Shown one piece after another: positions 1 to 8,101 of a stretch of 52,431 nt of DNA (its first letter is position 1; every line of letters starts with the position of its first letter). The translations under genes and the position numbers were made by a program. The stretch comes from an uncultured Propionibacteriaceae bacterium (GTDB lineage: Bacteria; Actinomycetota; Actinomycetes; Propionibacteriales; Propionibacteriaceae), in the NCBI GenBank assembly GCA_938012815.1, contig CALLVV010000095.1:1-52431 (forward strand). Reading direction: 5' to 3'. The notes below the pieces were generated by a model. The model was not told the DNA's origin. It did not search any database and saw only the letters and a list, made by a program, of their open reading frames with translations.

Positions 1-1153
1 CGGCCTGGTAGACACCAGCGTAGGAGGAGTCGGGCAGCACCGCGAGGGTGTCGGCCTCGGCGCCGTCGGGTCCCCACATGTGCCCGGAGTTGCGGATCAT
101 GGCGGGCATGGAGGCGTCGACGATCACGTCGGAGGGGACGTGCAGGTTGGTGATGCCCCGTCCGGAGTCGACCATTGCCAGGGCGGGTCCCTCAGCCAGG
201 GCCGCCTCGATCCCGGCCCGGATCTTCTCGCCGCCGGTGAAGTTCTCCAGACCTGCGAGGAGAGTGCCCAGGCCCTCGTCGGGGGACAGCCCCGCCGCGG
301 CCAGGACCTCGCCGTGACGTTCCAGGACGGGACCGATGAAGGCTCTCACGACGTGCCCGAAGATGATCGGGTCGGACACCTTCATCATGGTGGCCTTCAG
401 GTGCACGGAGAACAACAGGCCCTCCTGCTTGGCAGCCTCCACTTGCTCGGCCAAGAAGTCGTCCAAGGCGGTGGCACGCATGACGGTTGCGTCCACGACC
501 TCCCCGGGCAACACATCCAGGCCGTCCCGCAGGATGGTGACGGCACCGTCACCGGCGACATGGCGGATGGTGAGCACGTCGCCGCCGGCCAGCACCACCG
601 ACTGCTCGTTGTGGCGGAAGTCGCCGGAGGTCATGGTCGCGACGCGGGTCCGTGAATCCGGCGCCCAGGCCCCCATCCGGTGTGGGTTGGTGCGGGCGTG
701 GTTCTTCACGGATTCGGGCGCGCGGCGGTCGGAGTTGCCCTCGCGTAGTACGGGGTTTACAGCGGATCCCTTGATCCGGTCGTAGCGGGATCGGATCTCC
801 CGCTCTTCCGGGGTGGTGGCTTCCTCCGGGTAGTCGGGTAGGGGGAAACCCTTGGCCCGGAGCTCCGCTATGGCGGCCTTCAGCTGCGGCGTCGAGGCGG
901 AGATGTTGGGCAGTTTGATGATGTTGGCCAAGGGGTCCTTCGTCAGCTCCCCGAGCTCGTCCAAGGTGTCGGAAACCCGCTTGTCATCGGGCAGGAAGTC
1001 GGGAAAACGCGCCAGAATGCGGGCCGCCAGGGAGATGTCGCGTCCCTCGATGCCGATGCCGGCCAGGCGTCCATAGGCCTGGAGCACCGGGAGCAGCGAG
1101 TAAGTGGCCAGCCTGGGGGCCTCGTCGGTGAGGGTGTAGATGATCTTTCCCAT
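1..1153 (-). CDS. icd: NADP-dependent isocitrate dehydrogenase, monomeric type (partial, C-terminus outside window)
   Basis: Oxidative decarboxylation of isocitrate to 2-oxoglutarate with NADP+ in the TCA cycle, cytoplasmic. About 384 residues are visible of the roughly 740 expected; the gene runs off the left edge. The N-terminus (MGKIIYTLTDEAP) and later stretches such as LPNISASTPQLKAAIAEL, SVHLKATMMKVSDPIIFGH and MVDSGRGITNLHVPSDVIVDASMPAM (read in parts) are typical of the monomeric IDH family, which is unrelated in length to the dimeric enzyme. The ATG at 1153 is preceded on the minus strand by GAGGAG about 6 nt upstream. It is divergent from the DUF3073 gene. Confidence 0.93.
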   Translation of the reverse strand, partial: MGKIIYTLTDEAPRLATYSLLPVLQAYGRLAGIGIEGRDISLAARILARFPDFLPDDKRVSDTLDELGELTKDPLANIIKLPNISASTPQLKAAIAELRAKGFPLPDYPEEATTPEEREIRSRYDRIKGSAVNPVLREGNSDRRAPESVKNHARTNPHRMGAWAPDSRTRVATMTSGDFRHNEQSVVLAGGDVLTIRHVAGDGAVTILRDGLDVLPGEVVDATVMRATALDDFLAEQVEAAKQEGLLFSVHLKATMMKVSDPIIFGHVVRAFIGPVLERHGEVLAAAGLSPDEGLGTLLAGLENFTGGEKIRAGIEAALAEGPALAMVDSGRGITNLHVPSDVIVDASMPAMIRNSGHMWGPDGAEADTLAVLPDSSYAGVYQA

Positions 1154-1208
1154 CGGGTCTCCTCAGGTCTCGGCGATGCGGCTCAGCCAGCCTACCCGGA
1201 GGGAAGCT

Positions 1209-1237
1209 TTGAGCATGTTGACCGACTCCGGTAGGCT
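1209..1237 (+). promoter_or_regulatory. Candidate sigma-70 type promoter for the DUF3073 gene
   Basis: TTGAGC at 1209-1214 and TAGGCT at 1232-1237 are separated by exactly 17 nt. TAGGCT is a common actinobacterial -10 form. The predicted transcript would have a leader of about 60 nt before the ATG at 1305. Inferred by eye only. Confidence 0.5.
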
Positions 1238-1304
1238 CGTGGTCACGAGTTACTGACAGATTCCGCGGCAAGTCCGCGATGATTGAACGAGGGGGTCGAC
1301 CCAT

Positions 1305-1517
1305 ATGGGGCGCGGCCGTGCAAAGGCGAAGCAGACGAAGGTGGCCCGCGATTTGAAGTATCGCTCCGTGGACACCGATTTCGCGTCGTTGGAGCGTGAG
1401 CTCCGAGGCGAGAAGTACGAGTCCCGGGAGACCACCGACATTCCTGATGCGTACGCAGACCTCGCGGAGCAGTACAACACTGACGACGACCCCGAGGATG
1501 AGTACCCGCACCGTTGA
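1305..1517 (+). CDS. DUF3073 domain protein
   Basis: A 70-residue, highly charged protein starting MGRGRAKAKQTKVARDLKY, the hallmark N-terminus of the DUF3073 family, which is found almost only in Actinobacteria and has no established function. The first third is strongly basic and the C-terminal third is acidic (DDDPEDEY), so it could bind nucleic acid or a charged partner, but that is inference. The start is fixed by a GAGGGGG element about 8 nt upstream. It is followed after 9 nt by the hydrolase gene and may be co-transcribed with it. Confidence 0.88.
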   Translation: MGRGRAKAKQTKVARDLKYRSVDTDFASLERELRGEKYESRETTDIPDAYADLAEQYNTDDDPEDEYPHR

Positions 1518-1526
1518 TCTCAGTCG

Positions 1527-2483
1527 GTGATTTCCTGGGTTCCGGATGCTGAACTGCCGGGCTACCAGCAGTTCAGCATTTCCCTGCCCGGGGCCCGGAC
1601 ATATCCGGGCGAGCCAGAACACGAGGCGGTGGCCACGTTGGTCCGGCGTACCCGGCCGGATTCTTTCCGAGCCGTGCTCTATGTTCATGGATGGAGTGAC
1701 TACTTCTTTCAGACCCACCTCGCCGAGGCGGTCGAGGGCTGGGGATACGACTTCTACGCCCTCGATCTGCGTCGTTACGGCAGGTCGTTGCGCGACGGCC
1801 AACTCGCCGGCTACACCGCCGACCTCAGCGAGTACTACCAGGAACTGGACGCCGCCATCGAGGTGATCCGCGGCGAGGGACACGACCATCTGGTGTTGTT
1901 CGGCCACTCGACGGGCGGGCTGGTGGTTTCGTTGTTCGTGCGTGACCGGCCCGGGGTGGCAGATGTCGTGGTGCTGAACTCGCCGTGGCTGGAGTTGCAG
2001 AGCCTCCAGGCCTGGCGGCCCGTCCTCGCCGCGGCCTTCGGGGCGGTCGGGACGCTCTCCCCGACCCGGGCGCTTCCCCTGCCCGATCCGGGGTTCTACC
2101 TCCGTTGTCTCTCCGCCGATGAGGAGGGGGAGTGGCGCTACAACCCGAATCTCAAGGGGGATCCGGCCTTCCTGCCCCGGGTCGGCTGGTTGTCAGCGGT
2201 GATGCGCGGCCACGCGGCGGTGGCGGGCGGCCTCGGGATCGAGGTCCCGGTGCTGATGCTGATCAGCGACCGCAGCGACCCCTCCCGCACCTGGAACGAC
2301 GACATGCACCGCGTGGACCTGGTTCTCGACGTCGACGCCCTGGCCGCGCGGGCCCCGCAGCTCGGCGACCACGTCACCCTGATCCGCATCCACGGCGGCA
2401 GGCACGACCTGGCGTTGTCGCAGGAGGAGCCGCGGCGCCGTTTCCTCGACGAGATCCGGCGCTGGCTCGCCACCTACGGCTGA
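1527..2483 (+). CDS. Alpha/beta hydrolase (serine aminopeptidase S33 / monoacylglycerol lipase-like)
   Basis: A 318-residue cytoplasmic hydrolase of unknown substrate. The fold is recognised from the oxyanion segment VLYVHGWSDYF (about residues 50-60), the nucleophile elbow GHSTGG with Ser128, and a late His in IHGGRHDL before the C-terminal helix; the acid is probably in the LMLISDRSDPS segment. No signal peptide is visible. The reading frame opens at GTG 1527, only 9 nt after the stop of the DUF3073 gene, without a strong ribosome binding site; translational coupling to the upstream gene is plausible. Lysophospholipase-like annotation is common for this group, but substrate cannot be assigned. 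Confidence 0.82.
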   Translation: MISWVPDAELPGYQQFSISLPGARTYPGEPEHEAVATLVRRTRPDSFRAVLYVHGWSDYFFQTHLAEAVEGWGYDFYALDLRRYGRSLRDGQLAGYTADLSEYYQELDAAIEVIRGEGHDHLVLFGHSTGGLVVSLFVRDRPGVADVVVLNSPWLELQSLQAWRPVLAAAFGAVGTLSPTRALPLPDPGFYLRCLSADEEGEWRYNPNLKGDPAFLPRVGWLSAVMRGHAAVAGGLGIEVPVLMLISDRSDPSRTWNDDMHRVDLVLDVDALAARAPQLGDHVTLIRIHGGRHDLALSQEEPRRRFLDEIRRWLATYG

Positions 2484-2672
2484 CCGGGCTGGTGGGCGTT
2501 GGTGCCACCAGGGCTGTCGGCCGGGATTTCAGGGAAGGCCTCAGGGGAAACCGCGATGCCTTGAAACCGCGGGTCCTTGTAGCGTCCTGGATGGCTGGTG
2601 GTGGGGGAGATTCGTGAGGATCCGCTGGTCTTCATCGCAGGCTGCCCGGGCAGCGCCCGGCAAGGAGAAAAC

Positions 2673-4424
2673 ATGAGAAAGCTCTTTTCGTTCCGGCCCT
2701 TGGTGGGGTTGGCGGCCATCGTGACCACCGTGTCGTTGGTCGCCTGTGACACCGCAGGGAACAACGGAAGCTCGTCCCCGGTGACCAGCGGATCCGCTTC
2801 GCCCTCGGGCGTGGCCACTGTTTCCGCGCCATCGGAGGTGTCGCCGTCTTCGTCGGTCACGTCCTCACTTCCGCCGCCCCCATCACCCCCATCGTCGGTG
2901 ACGCCTTCCGCGCAGGCCAAGGGGCAGCCGGGGGTGCCCGCCACACCGATCTCGGAACACGAGACCTGGCCCGCCACGGAGGGTCAGAACAAGGACCGCC
3001 AACTCGATTACAAGAGCGGCGACAACCCTTCGGTGAAGCTGCCCACCGCCCTGGGCGATGACCTGTCGGTCTATGCGCAGCAAAAGATCGCGTGGGAGGC
3101 CTGCGCGGACGGCGCCGAGTGCGCAACCATGAAAGTTCCGCTTGACTGGGAGAACCCCGGGAAGGCTTCGTTGGACATCGCGTTGACGCGAAAACCGTCG
3201 GCACATCCGAGCCTGGGGCCGCTGTTCTTCAACCCGGGGGGACCGGGTGGGTCAGCACGGAAGGTCGTGCAGAACTGGAAGGCCGATGCGATTCCCGGTT
3301 ACGACTTCGTCGGGTGGGATCCGCGGGGCGTGGGGGAGTCCACTCACGTTGAGTGCGGTACCACGGAGCAGACGGATGCTGCCTGGCTGTCCGACAGCAC
3401 GCCTGACGACGAGGCCGAGAAGACGGCGCAACGGGAGGGATGGGCTGGTTTTGCCAGGCAGTGTCGTGACGCCTCTGGCGACCTGCTGAATCACGTGAGC
3501 ACCATCGAGACCGCCCGCGATCTCGATCTGCTGCGCCATCTCCTCGGTGCGGAGAAGCTGAACTATCTCGGTGTCTCCTACGGCACCTTCATCGGCGCCA
3601 CCTACGCGGAGCTGTTCCCGGAACGCTCCGGACGCCTGGTCCTGGACTCCGCCGTCGACATCTCAAGTTCCGCGAACAGCACGAAGGATTTCGAGGAAGA
3701 CGATAGCAGCGATAAGGCTCTGGAACATTTCGCCGATTGGTGTGCGGGCAATTCGTCCTGTTCCCTCGGCGATGATCGCGACGCGATCCTGAATCGGATC
3801 GACACCTTCCTCAAGGGACTTGATACGAAGCCCCTGGCGGTGGGTAATCTGAAATTGACACAGTTTGCGGCAGCCATAGGAATCTACGAGGGGTTGTACG
3901 GGACCGCGGACGCCTATCCGCAGCTGGCCGCAACCATTCAGCAGGCCATCGACGGTGACGGGACGGGACTCCTGAAAGCCGGTTACGGCTACCTTGATCG
4001 AAACGATGAGGGATGGGGTCAAGTGATCTACGCTTTTTCCGCGATCTCGTGCATCGATCGCCCGGATCGCGGAGTTGACCCTGCGACCAAGCCTAGTCGG
4101 CCAGCCGGAACCTCGGTGCTCTCCTCGAACCTTGGGAGGCTTCTGACGTGTGAGTACTGGACAGCCGATTCAGTCCCCAATCTCAAGCTGACCGCCAAGG
4201 GTGCACCTCCCATTCTGGTGGCCGGCTACAGGACGGATCCCGCCACCCCGTACGAGGGCACCGTCGCCATGGCGGAACAACTCGAGTCGGGTGTGCTTCT
4301 CACGGCTGAGGGGGAAGGACATGGTGTCACCTTTTCGGGAAAGAACATGTGCGTCTACGAGACAGTAAATAAGTACCTGACAACTGGTGAGGTTCCGGCT
4401 GACGGTACTTCCTGCCCTGCCTGA
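2673..4424 (+). CDS. Secreted lipoprotein alpha/beta hydrolase, tripeptidyl aminopeptidase (TAP) family
   Basis: 583 residues. The ATG at 2673 follows AAGGAG at the right distance; the frame is open further upstream but that part has no start support. A lipoprotein signal peptide ends in LVAC with Cys25, followed by a long Ser/Pro-rich linker (about residues 30-90). The catalytic domain carries an oxyanion motif NPGGPGGS (about 187-194), the nucleophile elbow GVSYGT with Ser302, an acid in YRTDPATPYEG and His550 in GEGHGVTF. This arrangement matches Streptomyces-type secreted tripeptidyl/prolyl aminopeptidases that release short peptides from N-termini outside the cell. Peptide scavenging is the likely role; exact specificity is unknown. 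Confidence 0.88.
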   Translation: MRKLFSFRPLVGLAAIVTTVSLVACDTAGNNGSSSPVTSGSASPSGVATVSAPSEVSPSSSVTSSLPPPPSPPSSVTPSAQAKGQPGVPATPISEHETWPATEGQNKDRQLDYKSGDNPSVKLPTALGDDLSVYAQQKIAWEACADGAECATMKVPLDWENPGKASLDIALTRKPSAHPSLGPLFFNPGGPGGSARKVVQNWKADAIPGYDFVGWDPRGVGESTHVECGTTEQTDAAWLSDSTPDDEAEKTAQREGWAGFARQCRDASGDLLNHVSTIETARDLDLLRHLLGAEKLNYLGVSYGTFIGATYAELFPERSGRLVLDSAVDISSSANSTKDFEEDDSSDKALEHFADWCAGNSSCSLGDDRDAILNRIDTFLKGLDTKPLAVGNLKLTQFAAAIGIYEGLYGTADAYPQLAATIQQAIDGDGTGLLKAGYGYLDRNDEGWGQVIYAFSAISCIDRPDRGVDPATKPSRPAGTSVLSSNLGRLLTCEYWTADSVPNLKLTAKGAPPILVAGYRTDPATPYEGTVAMAEQLESGVLLTAEGEGHGVTFSGKNMCVYETVNKYLTTGEVPADGTSCPA

Positions 4425-4433
4425 TTTCATACT

Positions 4434-4471
4434 GCGCCCGGGGCTCTGCGGGATCAGTGGAGCCCCGGCGC
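4434..4471 (+). terminator. GC-rich hairpin after the TAP-family gene
   Basis: Arms GCGCCCGGGGCTC and GAGCCCCGGCGC enclose a 13-nt loop about 10 nt after the stop codon. There is no T-run, so it would act as a strong hairpin rather than a classical intrinsic terminator. It lies between convergent units. Confidence 0.5.
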
Positions 4472-4477
4472 GGTGCG

Positions 4478-4958
4478 TCATGTCCAGCCCAGGTCGCGGG
4501 CCTGGGCCGCCAGGTTCTCGAACAGGTGGGTGATGTAGGCGACCCCGAGCTGGCTGGGCAGCGCGAACAGCACTTGGCGGCGTCCGCCGCCAACCGTTCG
4601 GCGACGCGCTCCGGTGGACCCGCGATCGTCGGACCCGAGACCGCCTTCGCGTCGCCCAGTATCCCGCGGCCATCGCGCTGCTCGTCCAGCCCCGGGAGCT
4701 GCAGCTCCACCTGAGGGTCGGCGGACCCGCCGAGCGCCCCGGGTCTCGCCGGGCCGCTTGTCCATTCCGAAGGCGACCTGTCCGTCGATGGCGATCTCCG
4801 GCGATCCCCAGCTCACGCCGAGCTGCACCCCGGCCCTCGCTGATCAGGTTGATCGAGGCGATGTTCTCCGCCAGCGCGAGGGGATTCTCGTAGTGCATGT
4901 CGATCACCCCGGTGCCGAGGTCGATCGTCGAGGTGGCCGAGTTGCCCGCGCGGCAGGA
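4478..4958 (-). pseudogene. Luciferase-like (LLM class) flavin-dependent oxidoreductase, decayed
   Basis: Fragments of one protein lie in order but in different frames. From the 5' side: NSATSTIDLGTGVIDMHYENPL and LALAENIASINLISEGRG (read in parts), then LGVSWGSPEIAIDG and VAFGMDKRPGETRGAR in a second frame, then QVELQLPGLDEQRDG and GPPERVAERLAADA, and finally LFALPSQLGVAYITHLFENLA with a stop at 4478. These match the central and C-terminal parts of bacterial luciferase-like monooxygenases (F420 or FMN dependent). About the first 70-100 residues of the family are missing and at least three frameshifts are needed to join the rest, so it cannot make a functional enzyme. Confidence 0.82.
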
Positions 4959-4982
4959 TCACCACTATTCTTCTCGGGGCCG

Positions 4983-5055
4983 GTCCCCATCGTCTAGCGG
5001 CCTAGGACCCCGCCCTTTCACGGCGGCGACACGGGTTCGAATCCCGTTGGGGATG
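4983..5055 (+). tRNA. tRNA-Glu (anticodon TTC)
   Basis: Full cloverleaf: acceptor GTCCCCA pairs with TGGGGAT (one G-U pair at the end), anticodon loop CTTTCAC with anticodon TTC, T-arm with GTTCGAATC. Discriminator G at 5055 and an encoded CCA at 5056-5058. First of a Glu-Asp-Phe cluster. Confidence 0.96.
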
Positions 5056-5181
5056 CCAGGGAAACTCCTGACGGAGTGCCTCTGAACCGGGTTGCAAAAC
5101 GGTGACAAACCCCGATTTCCCAAAACCGGGTGGTACCGCTAGAGTTACCCGGGCTGGCGAGAGCCAGCAGGCCAAGGAATT

Positions 5182-5255
5182 GGCCCCGTGGCGCAGTTGG
5201 TTAGCGCGCCGCCCTGTCACGGCGGAGGTCGCGGGTTCGAGTCCCGTCGGGGTCG
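5182..5255 (+). tRNA. tRNA-Asp (anticodon GTC)
   Basis: Acceptor GGCCCCG pairs with CGGGGTC, anticodon loop CTGTCAC with anticodon GTC, T-loop GGTTCGAGTCC. Discriminator G. CCA is not encoded (CTG follows). Confidence 0.96.
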
Positions 5256-5280
5256 CTGGGTGAGCTATAGGCCACCCACC

Positions 5281-5354
5281 GGCCAGGTAGCTCAGTTGGT
5301 AGTAGCGTTCGCCTGAAAAGTGAAAGGTCGCCGGTTCGACCCCGGCCCTGGCCA
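5281..5354 (+). tRNA. tRNA-Phe (anticodon GAA), unusual D-arm
   Basis: Acceptor GGCCAGG pairs with CCTGGCC, anticodon loop CTGAAAA, T-arm CGGTTCGACCCCG, discriminator A and encoded CCA at 5355-5357. The D-arm reads GCTCAGTTGGTAGTAGC. Compared with the usual GCTC...GAGC it has one extra base (GTAGC), leaving three D-stem pairs plus a C-T mismatch. The anticodon stem is intact. Confidence 0.93.
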
Positions 5355-5369
5355 CCAGATGTGAATCCG

Positions 5370-5392
5370 CCCCGCGATAATGCGGGGTTTTT
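5370..5392 (+). terminator. Intrinsic terminator of the tRNA cluster
   Basis: CCCCGC, loop GATAAT, GCGGGG, followed at once by TTTTT. It sits 13 nt after the CCA of tRNA-Phe and ends the Glu-Asp-Phe unit. Confidence 0.85.
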
Positions 5393-5443
5393 CAGTATCA
5401 AGCGAACCAATTCGCGAGGCACAGTCGGTTGTGGAGGGGATTC

Positions 5444-6133
5444 TCAGGCCCTTCGAAGTGCATCCTGGATGGCGCTGCTCGGTGGTGACTGTGTCGCTTT
5501 CGCCCCGCGCAGCAGGTCGAGTTGCATCTTCACGTACGCCGGGAACTCGCGCAGCTCCCCCTGGAGGTAACGATCCGGCCATTTCTGCTGGGCCGTAACA
5601 TCCCCCACCCCGATTGCGTCGACCCCCAGCGACCGGCAGGTGGTGATAGTGCGTGGCAGGTGGTATGCCTGCGAGACCACCGTCATCTCCCGCACCCCGA
5701 ACACGTCGCGGGCCCGAATGCAGGAGTCGTAGGTGTCGTAGCCCGCGACATCCTGCACGATCCTGCCCGCGGGGATGCCCTGTGTGAGGAGGTAGTCCTC
5801 CATCACCTGGGTCTCGTAGTTGCTCTCCGCGGTGTTGGCGCCCGTGACGAGGATTACCTTGCCCCTGCCCGAGTTGAACAGCTCGACTGCGACATTCAGG
5901 CGGGCCGTCAGGAATCCCGACGGACGCCCGGGGTCTGCCTTCGCCCCCAGCACCATGATGACGTCCCGGGCCGGGACGTGATCGCCCGCCCTGTAGATCC
6001 GGTCGGCGCTGCCCGAGGCCACCATGATGACCCCCGACAGGACCGGGCCGAGCGTGACGGCCAGGGCCACGGCCGCCGCCACCTCCAGACGGCGGTGACG
6101 TGGGCCGCCCGCCCTCTTCTCGAGTGGGCTCAT
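5444..6133 (-). CDS. YdcF/SanA/ElyC family membrane protein (DUF218)
   Basis: 229 residues. A single N-terminal membrane segment (about residues 19-40, VAAAVALAVTLGPVLSGVIM) precedes a DUF218 domain with VIMVLGAKADPGRPSGFLTARL, VILVTGANTAESNYETQVMEDYLL and VVSQAYHLPRT. Members of this family act at the cell envelope (SanA in vancomycin resistance, ElyC in lipid carrier metabolism), but the reaction is not known. ATG 6133 overlaps the TGA of pgi by 4 nt (ATGA), so it is very likely translated from the same mRNA as pgi; a longer upstream frame would run into pgi and is rejected. Confidence 0.86.
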   Translation of the reverse strand: MSPLEKRAGGPRHRRLEVAAAVALAVTLGPVLSGVIMVASGSADRIYRAGDHVPARDVIMVLGAKADPGRPSGFLTARLNVAVELFNSGRGKVILVTGANTAESNYETQVMEDYLLTQGIPAGRIVQDVAGYDTYDSCIRARDVFGVREMTVVSQAYHLPRTITTCRSLGVDAIGVGDVTAQQKWPDRYLQGELREFPAYVKMQLDLLRGAKATQSPPSSAIQDALRRA

Positions 6134-7803
6134 CGCCGGTTTTCCAAGTACCAGGACACCAGCGCCCGGGTGGAACCGTCCTGCCTGGCCAGGGCGTGGG
6201 CGTCGCCGAAGACCGCGGGGGCGATCTCCAAGGCCAGTTTCTTGCCGAGTTCGACGCCCCACTGGTCGAAGGAGTCGATGCCCCATACGATTCCCTGCAC
6301 GAACGTGATGTGCTCGTAGAGCGCGATCAACTGCCCCACCACCGACGGCGTCAGTGCGGGCGCCAGGATCGAGGTGGTGGGCCGGTTCCCGGAGAACACC
6401 CGCGCCGGCACGATCTCCTCCGGCGTGCCCTCGTCGCGCACCTGTTCCTCTGTCTTCCCGAATGCAAGTGCCGCAGTCTGGGCGAAGAAGTTCGCCAGGA
6501 ACATCCCGTGCACGTCCACGTCGCCGTCCTTGACCGCGTGTGGTGGGTTGGCGACCGCGATGAAGTCGGCGGGGATCAGCTGGGTACCCTGGTGGAGCAG
6601 CTGGTAGAAGGCGTGCTGGCCGTTGGTTCCGGGTTCGCCCCAGAACACCTCACCCGTTTCGCACGTCACCGGGGAGCCGTCCCAGCGCACCGATTTGCCG
6701 TTCGACTCCATCGTCAGCTGCTGCAGGTAGGCGGCGAACCGGTGGAGATACTGCGCGTAGGGCAGCACCGCGTGGCTGGTGGCCCCCAGGAAGTTGACGT
6801 ACCAGACGTTCAACAACCCCATCAGCAGCGGCACGTTGCGCGATGGCTCGGCTGTGCGGAAATGCTGGTCGACGGCGTGGAAGCCGGCCAGGAAATCGCG
6901 GAAACCGTCGGGGCCGATCGCGATCGCCACCGGCAGGCCGACGGCCGAGTCCACCGAGTAGCGGCCACCCACCCAGTTCCAGAACCCGAAGGCGTTGACC
7001 GGGTCGATACCGAACTCCGCCACCTTGTCCAGTGCGGTGGAAACGGCGACGAAGTGTTTCGCGATGGCTCCGCGGCGTGCCTGCTCGGTGTCCTCGATGG
7101 CACCCGCGGCGGCCAGGGCGTCCAGCAGCCAGGTGCGGGCCATGCGGGCGTTGGTGAGGGTCTCCAGGGTGGTGAAGGTCTTGGACGCGACGATGAACAA
7201 CGTGGTCTCGGGATCCAGGTCCGCGGTTTTGACGAAGCAGTCGGTCGGGTCGATGTTCGAGATGAACCGGCATTCCAGGCCCTGTTGCTTGTACGGCAGC
7301 AGCGCCTCGTAGACCATCACCGGCCCGAGATCGGAACCGCCGATACCGATGTTGACCACGGTGCGGATCGGCTTGCCCGTGACCCCCACCCACTCGCCGG
7401 AACGCACCTTGTCCGCGAAGGCGAACATCTTCTCCAGCACCTCGTGGACGTCCGCGACGACGTCCTGCCCGTCGACCATCAGCTCCGAGTCGCGGGGCAG
7501 CCGCAGCGCGGTGTGCAGCACGGCACGGTCCTCGGTGACGTTGATGTGCTCGCCCCGGAACATCGCATCCCGGCGACCGGCGACGTCGGTCTGCTCTGCG
7601 AGCCGCAGCAGCGCCGCGACGACGTCATCGTTGATGAGGTTCTTCGACAGATCGACGTGCAGATCCCCGACGGTGCGCGTGAAACGGGCCGCCCGCTCCG
7701 GGTCGTCGGCGAAAGCCCTGCGAAGATCCAGTTCGGCATTGTCGGCGAGCTCGTCCAGCTCATCCCAGGCAGCAGTTGTGGTGGCGTCAACCGGCTTGAT
7801 CAT
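6130..7803 (-). CDS. pgi: Glucose-6-phosphate isomerase
   Basis: 557 residues, the usual length for the large bacterial PGI. It interconverts glucose-6-phosphate and fructose-6-phosphate in glycolysis and gluconeogenesis. Signature segments are VVNIGIGGSDLGPVMVYEAL (sugar-phosphate loop), LFIVASKTFTTLETLTNA, FGFWNWVGGRYSVDSAVGLP (PGI signature 1 region, with the catalytic Glu normally in the following MGLLNVWYVNFLG/NGKSVR area), GEVFWGEPGTNGQHAFYQLLHQG and a C-terminal QWGVELGKKLA (signature 2, Lys). The start codon is ATG at 7803 with only a weak GAG nearby. It is the first gene of a two-gene unit with the DUF218 gene. Confidence 0.97.
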   Translation of the reverse strand: MIKPVDATTTAAWDELDELADNAELDLRRAFADDPERAARFTRTVGDLHVDLSKNLINDDVVAALLRLAEQTDVAGRRDAMFRGEHINVTEDRAVLHTALRLPRDSELMVDGQDVVADVHEVLEKMFAFADKVRSGEWVGVTGKPIRTVVNIGIGGSDLGPVMVYEALLPYKQQGLECRFISNIDPTDCFVKTADLDPETTLFIVASKTFTTLETLTNARMARTWLLDALAAAGAIEDTEQARRGAIAKHFVAVSTALDKVAEFGIDPVNAFGFWNWVGGRYSVDSAVGLPVAIAIGPDGFRDFLAGFHAVDQHFRTAEPSRNVPLLMGLLNVWYVNFLGATSHAVLPYAQYLHRFAAYLQQLTMESNGKSVRWDGSPVTCETGEVFWGEPGTNGQHAFYQLLHQGTQLIPADFIAVANPPHAVKDGDVDVHGMFLANFFAQTAALAFGKTEEQVRDEGTPEEIVPARVFSGNRPTTSILAPALTPSVVGQLIALYEHITFVQGIVWGIDSFDQWGVELGKKLALEIAPAVFGDAHALARQDGSTRALVSWYLENRR

Positions 7804-8101
7804 GACTCAAGCTTAGATCCTGTTGCGGAGGTGCCGTCCCGCTCAACACGTCCTCGCCCGGGCAATGTCTCACAACAGAGCCCGGGTCGCGTCAACCCCG
7901 GGTCGGTTGACATCCGTTTTCCCGACGCGCTCGTGCCGCAACCGGCTCCGGGTCCCGGAACACGGGCCCCGGCGGCCCCAACCTTCGATCAGGGCGGGGA
8001 ACTGTCGTCAGGTGGACGCGCAGCGTGGCCCCTTCCCTTCGCCGGGGTGAACCGGAAACATGAATCCCGAGGCAGATCCACCACGCTGAGAGGTTGCCGC
8101 C
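7804..8101. other. Divergent intergenic region with a possible structured leader
   Basis: 298 nt between pgi (minus) and the membrane protein gene (plus). I see no coding sequence. CAGCGTGG (8021-8028) and CCACGCTG (8081-8088) can pair to close a 52-nt interval that contains further GC pairing, ending just before the GAGAGG ribosome binding site of the downstream gene. It does not match a riboswitch consensus I know. Several GGGCCC/CCCGGG palindromes lie at 7878-7975. Confidence 0.4.

Noticed and set aside
7990..8101. ydaO/c-di-AMP riboswitch before the membrane operon
   Set aside because: GGTGAA and AATCC fragments are present, but the order and the remaining conserved blocks are absent.
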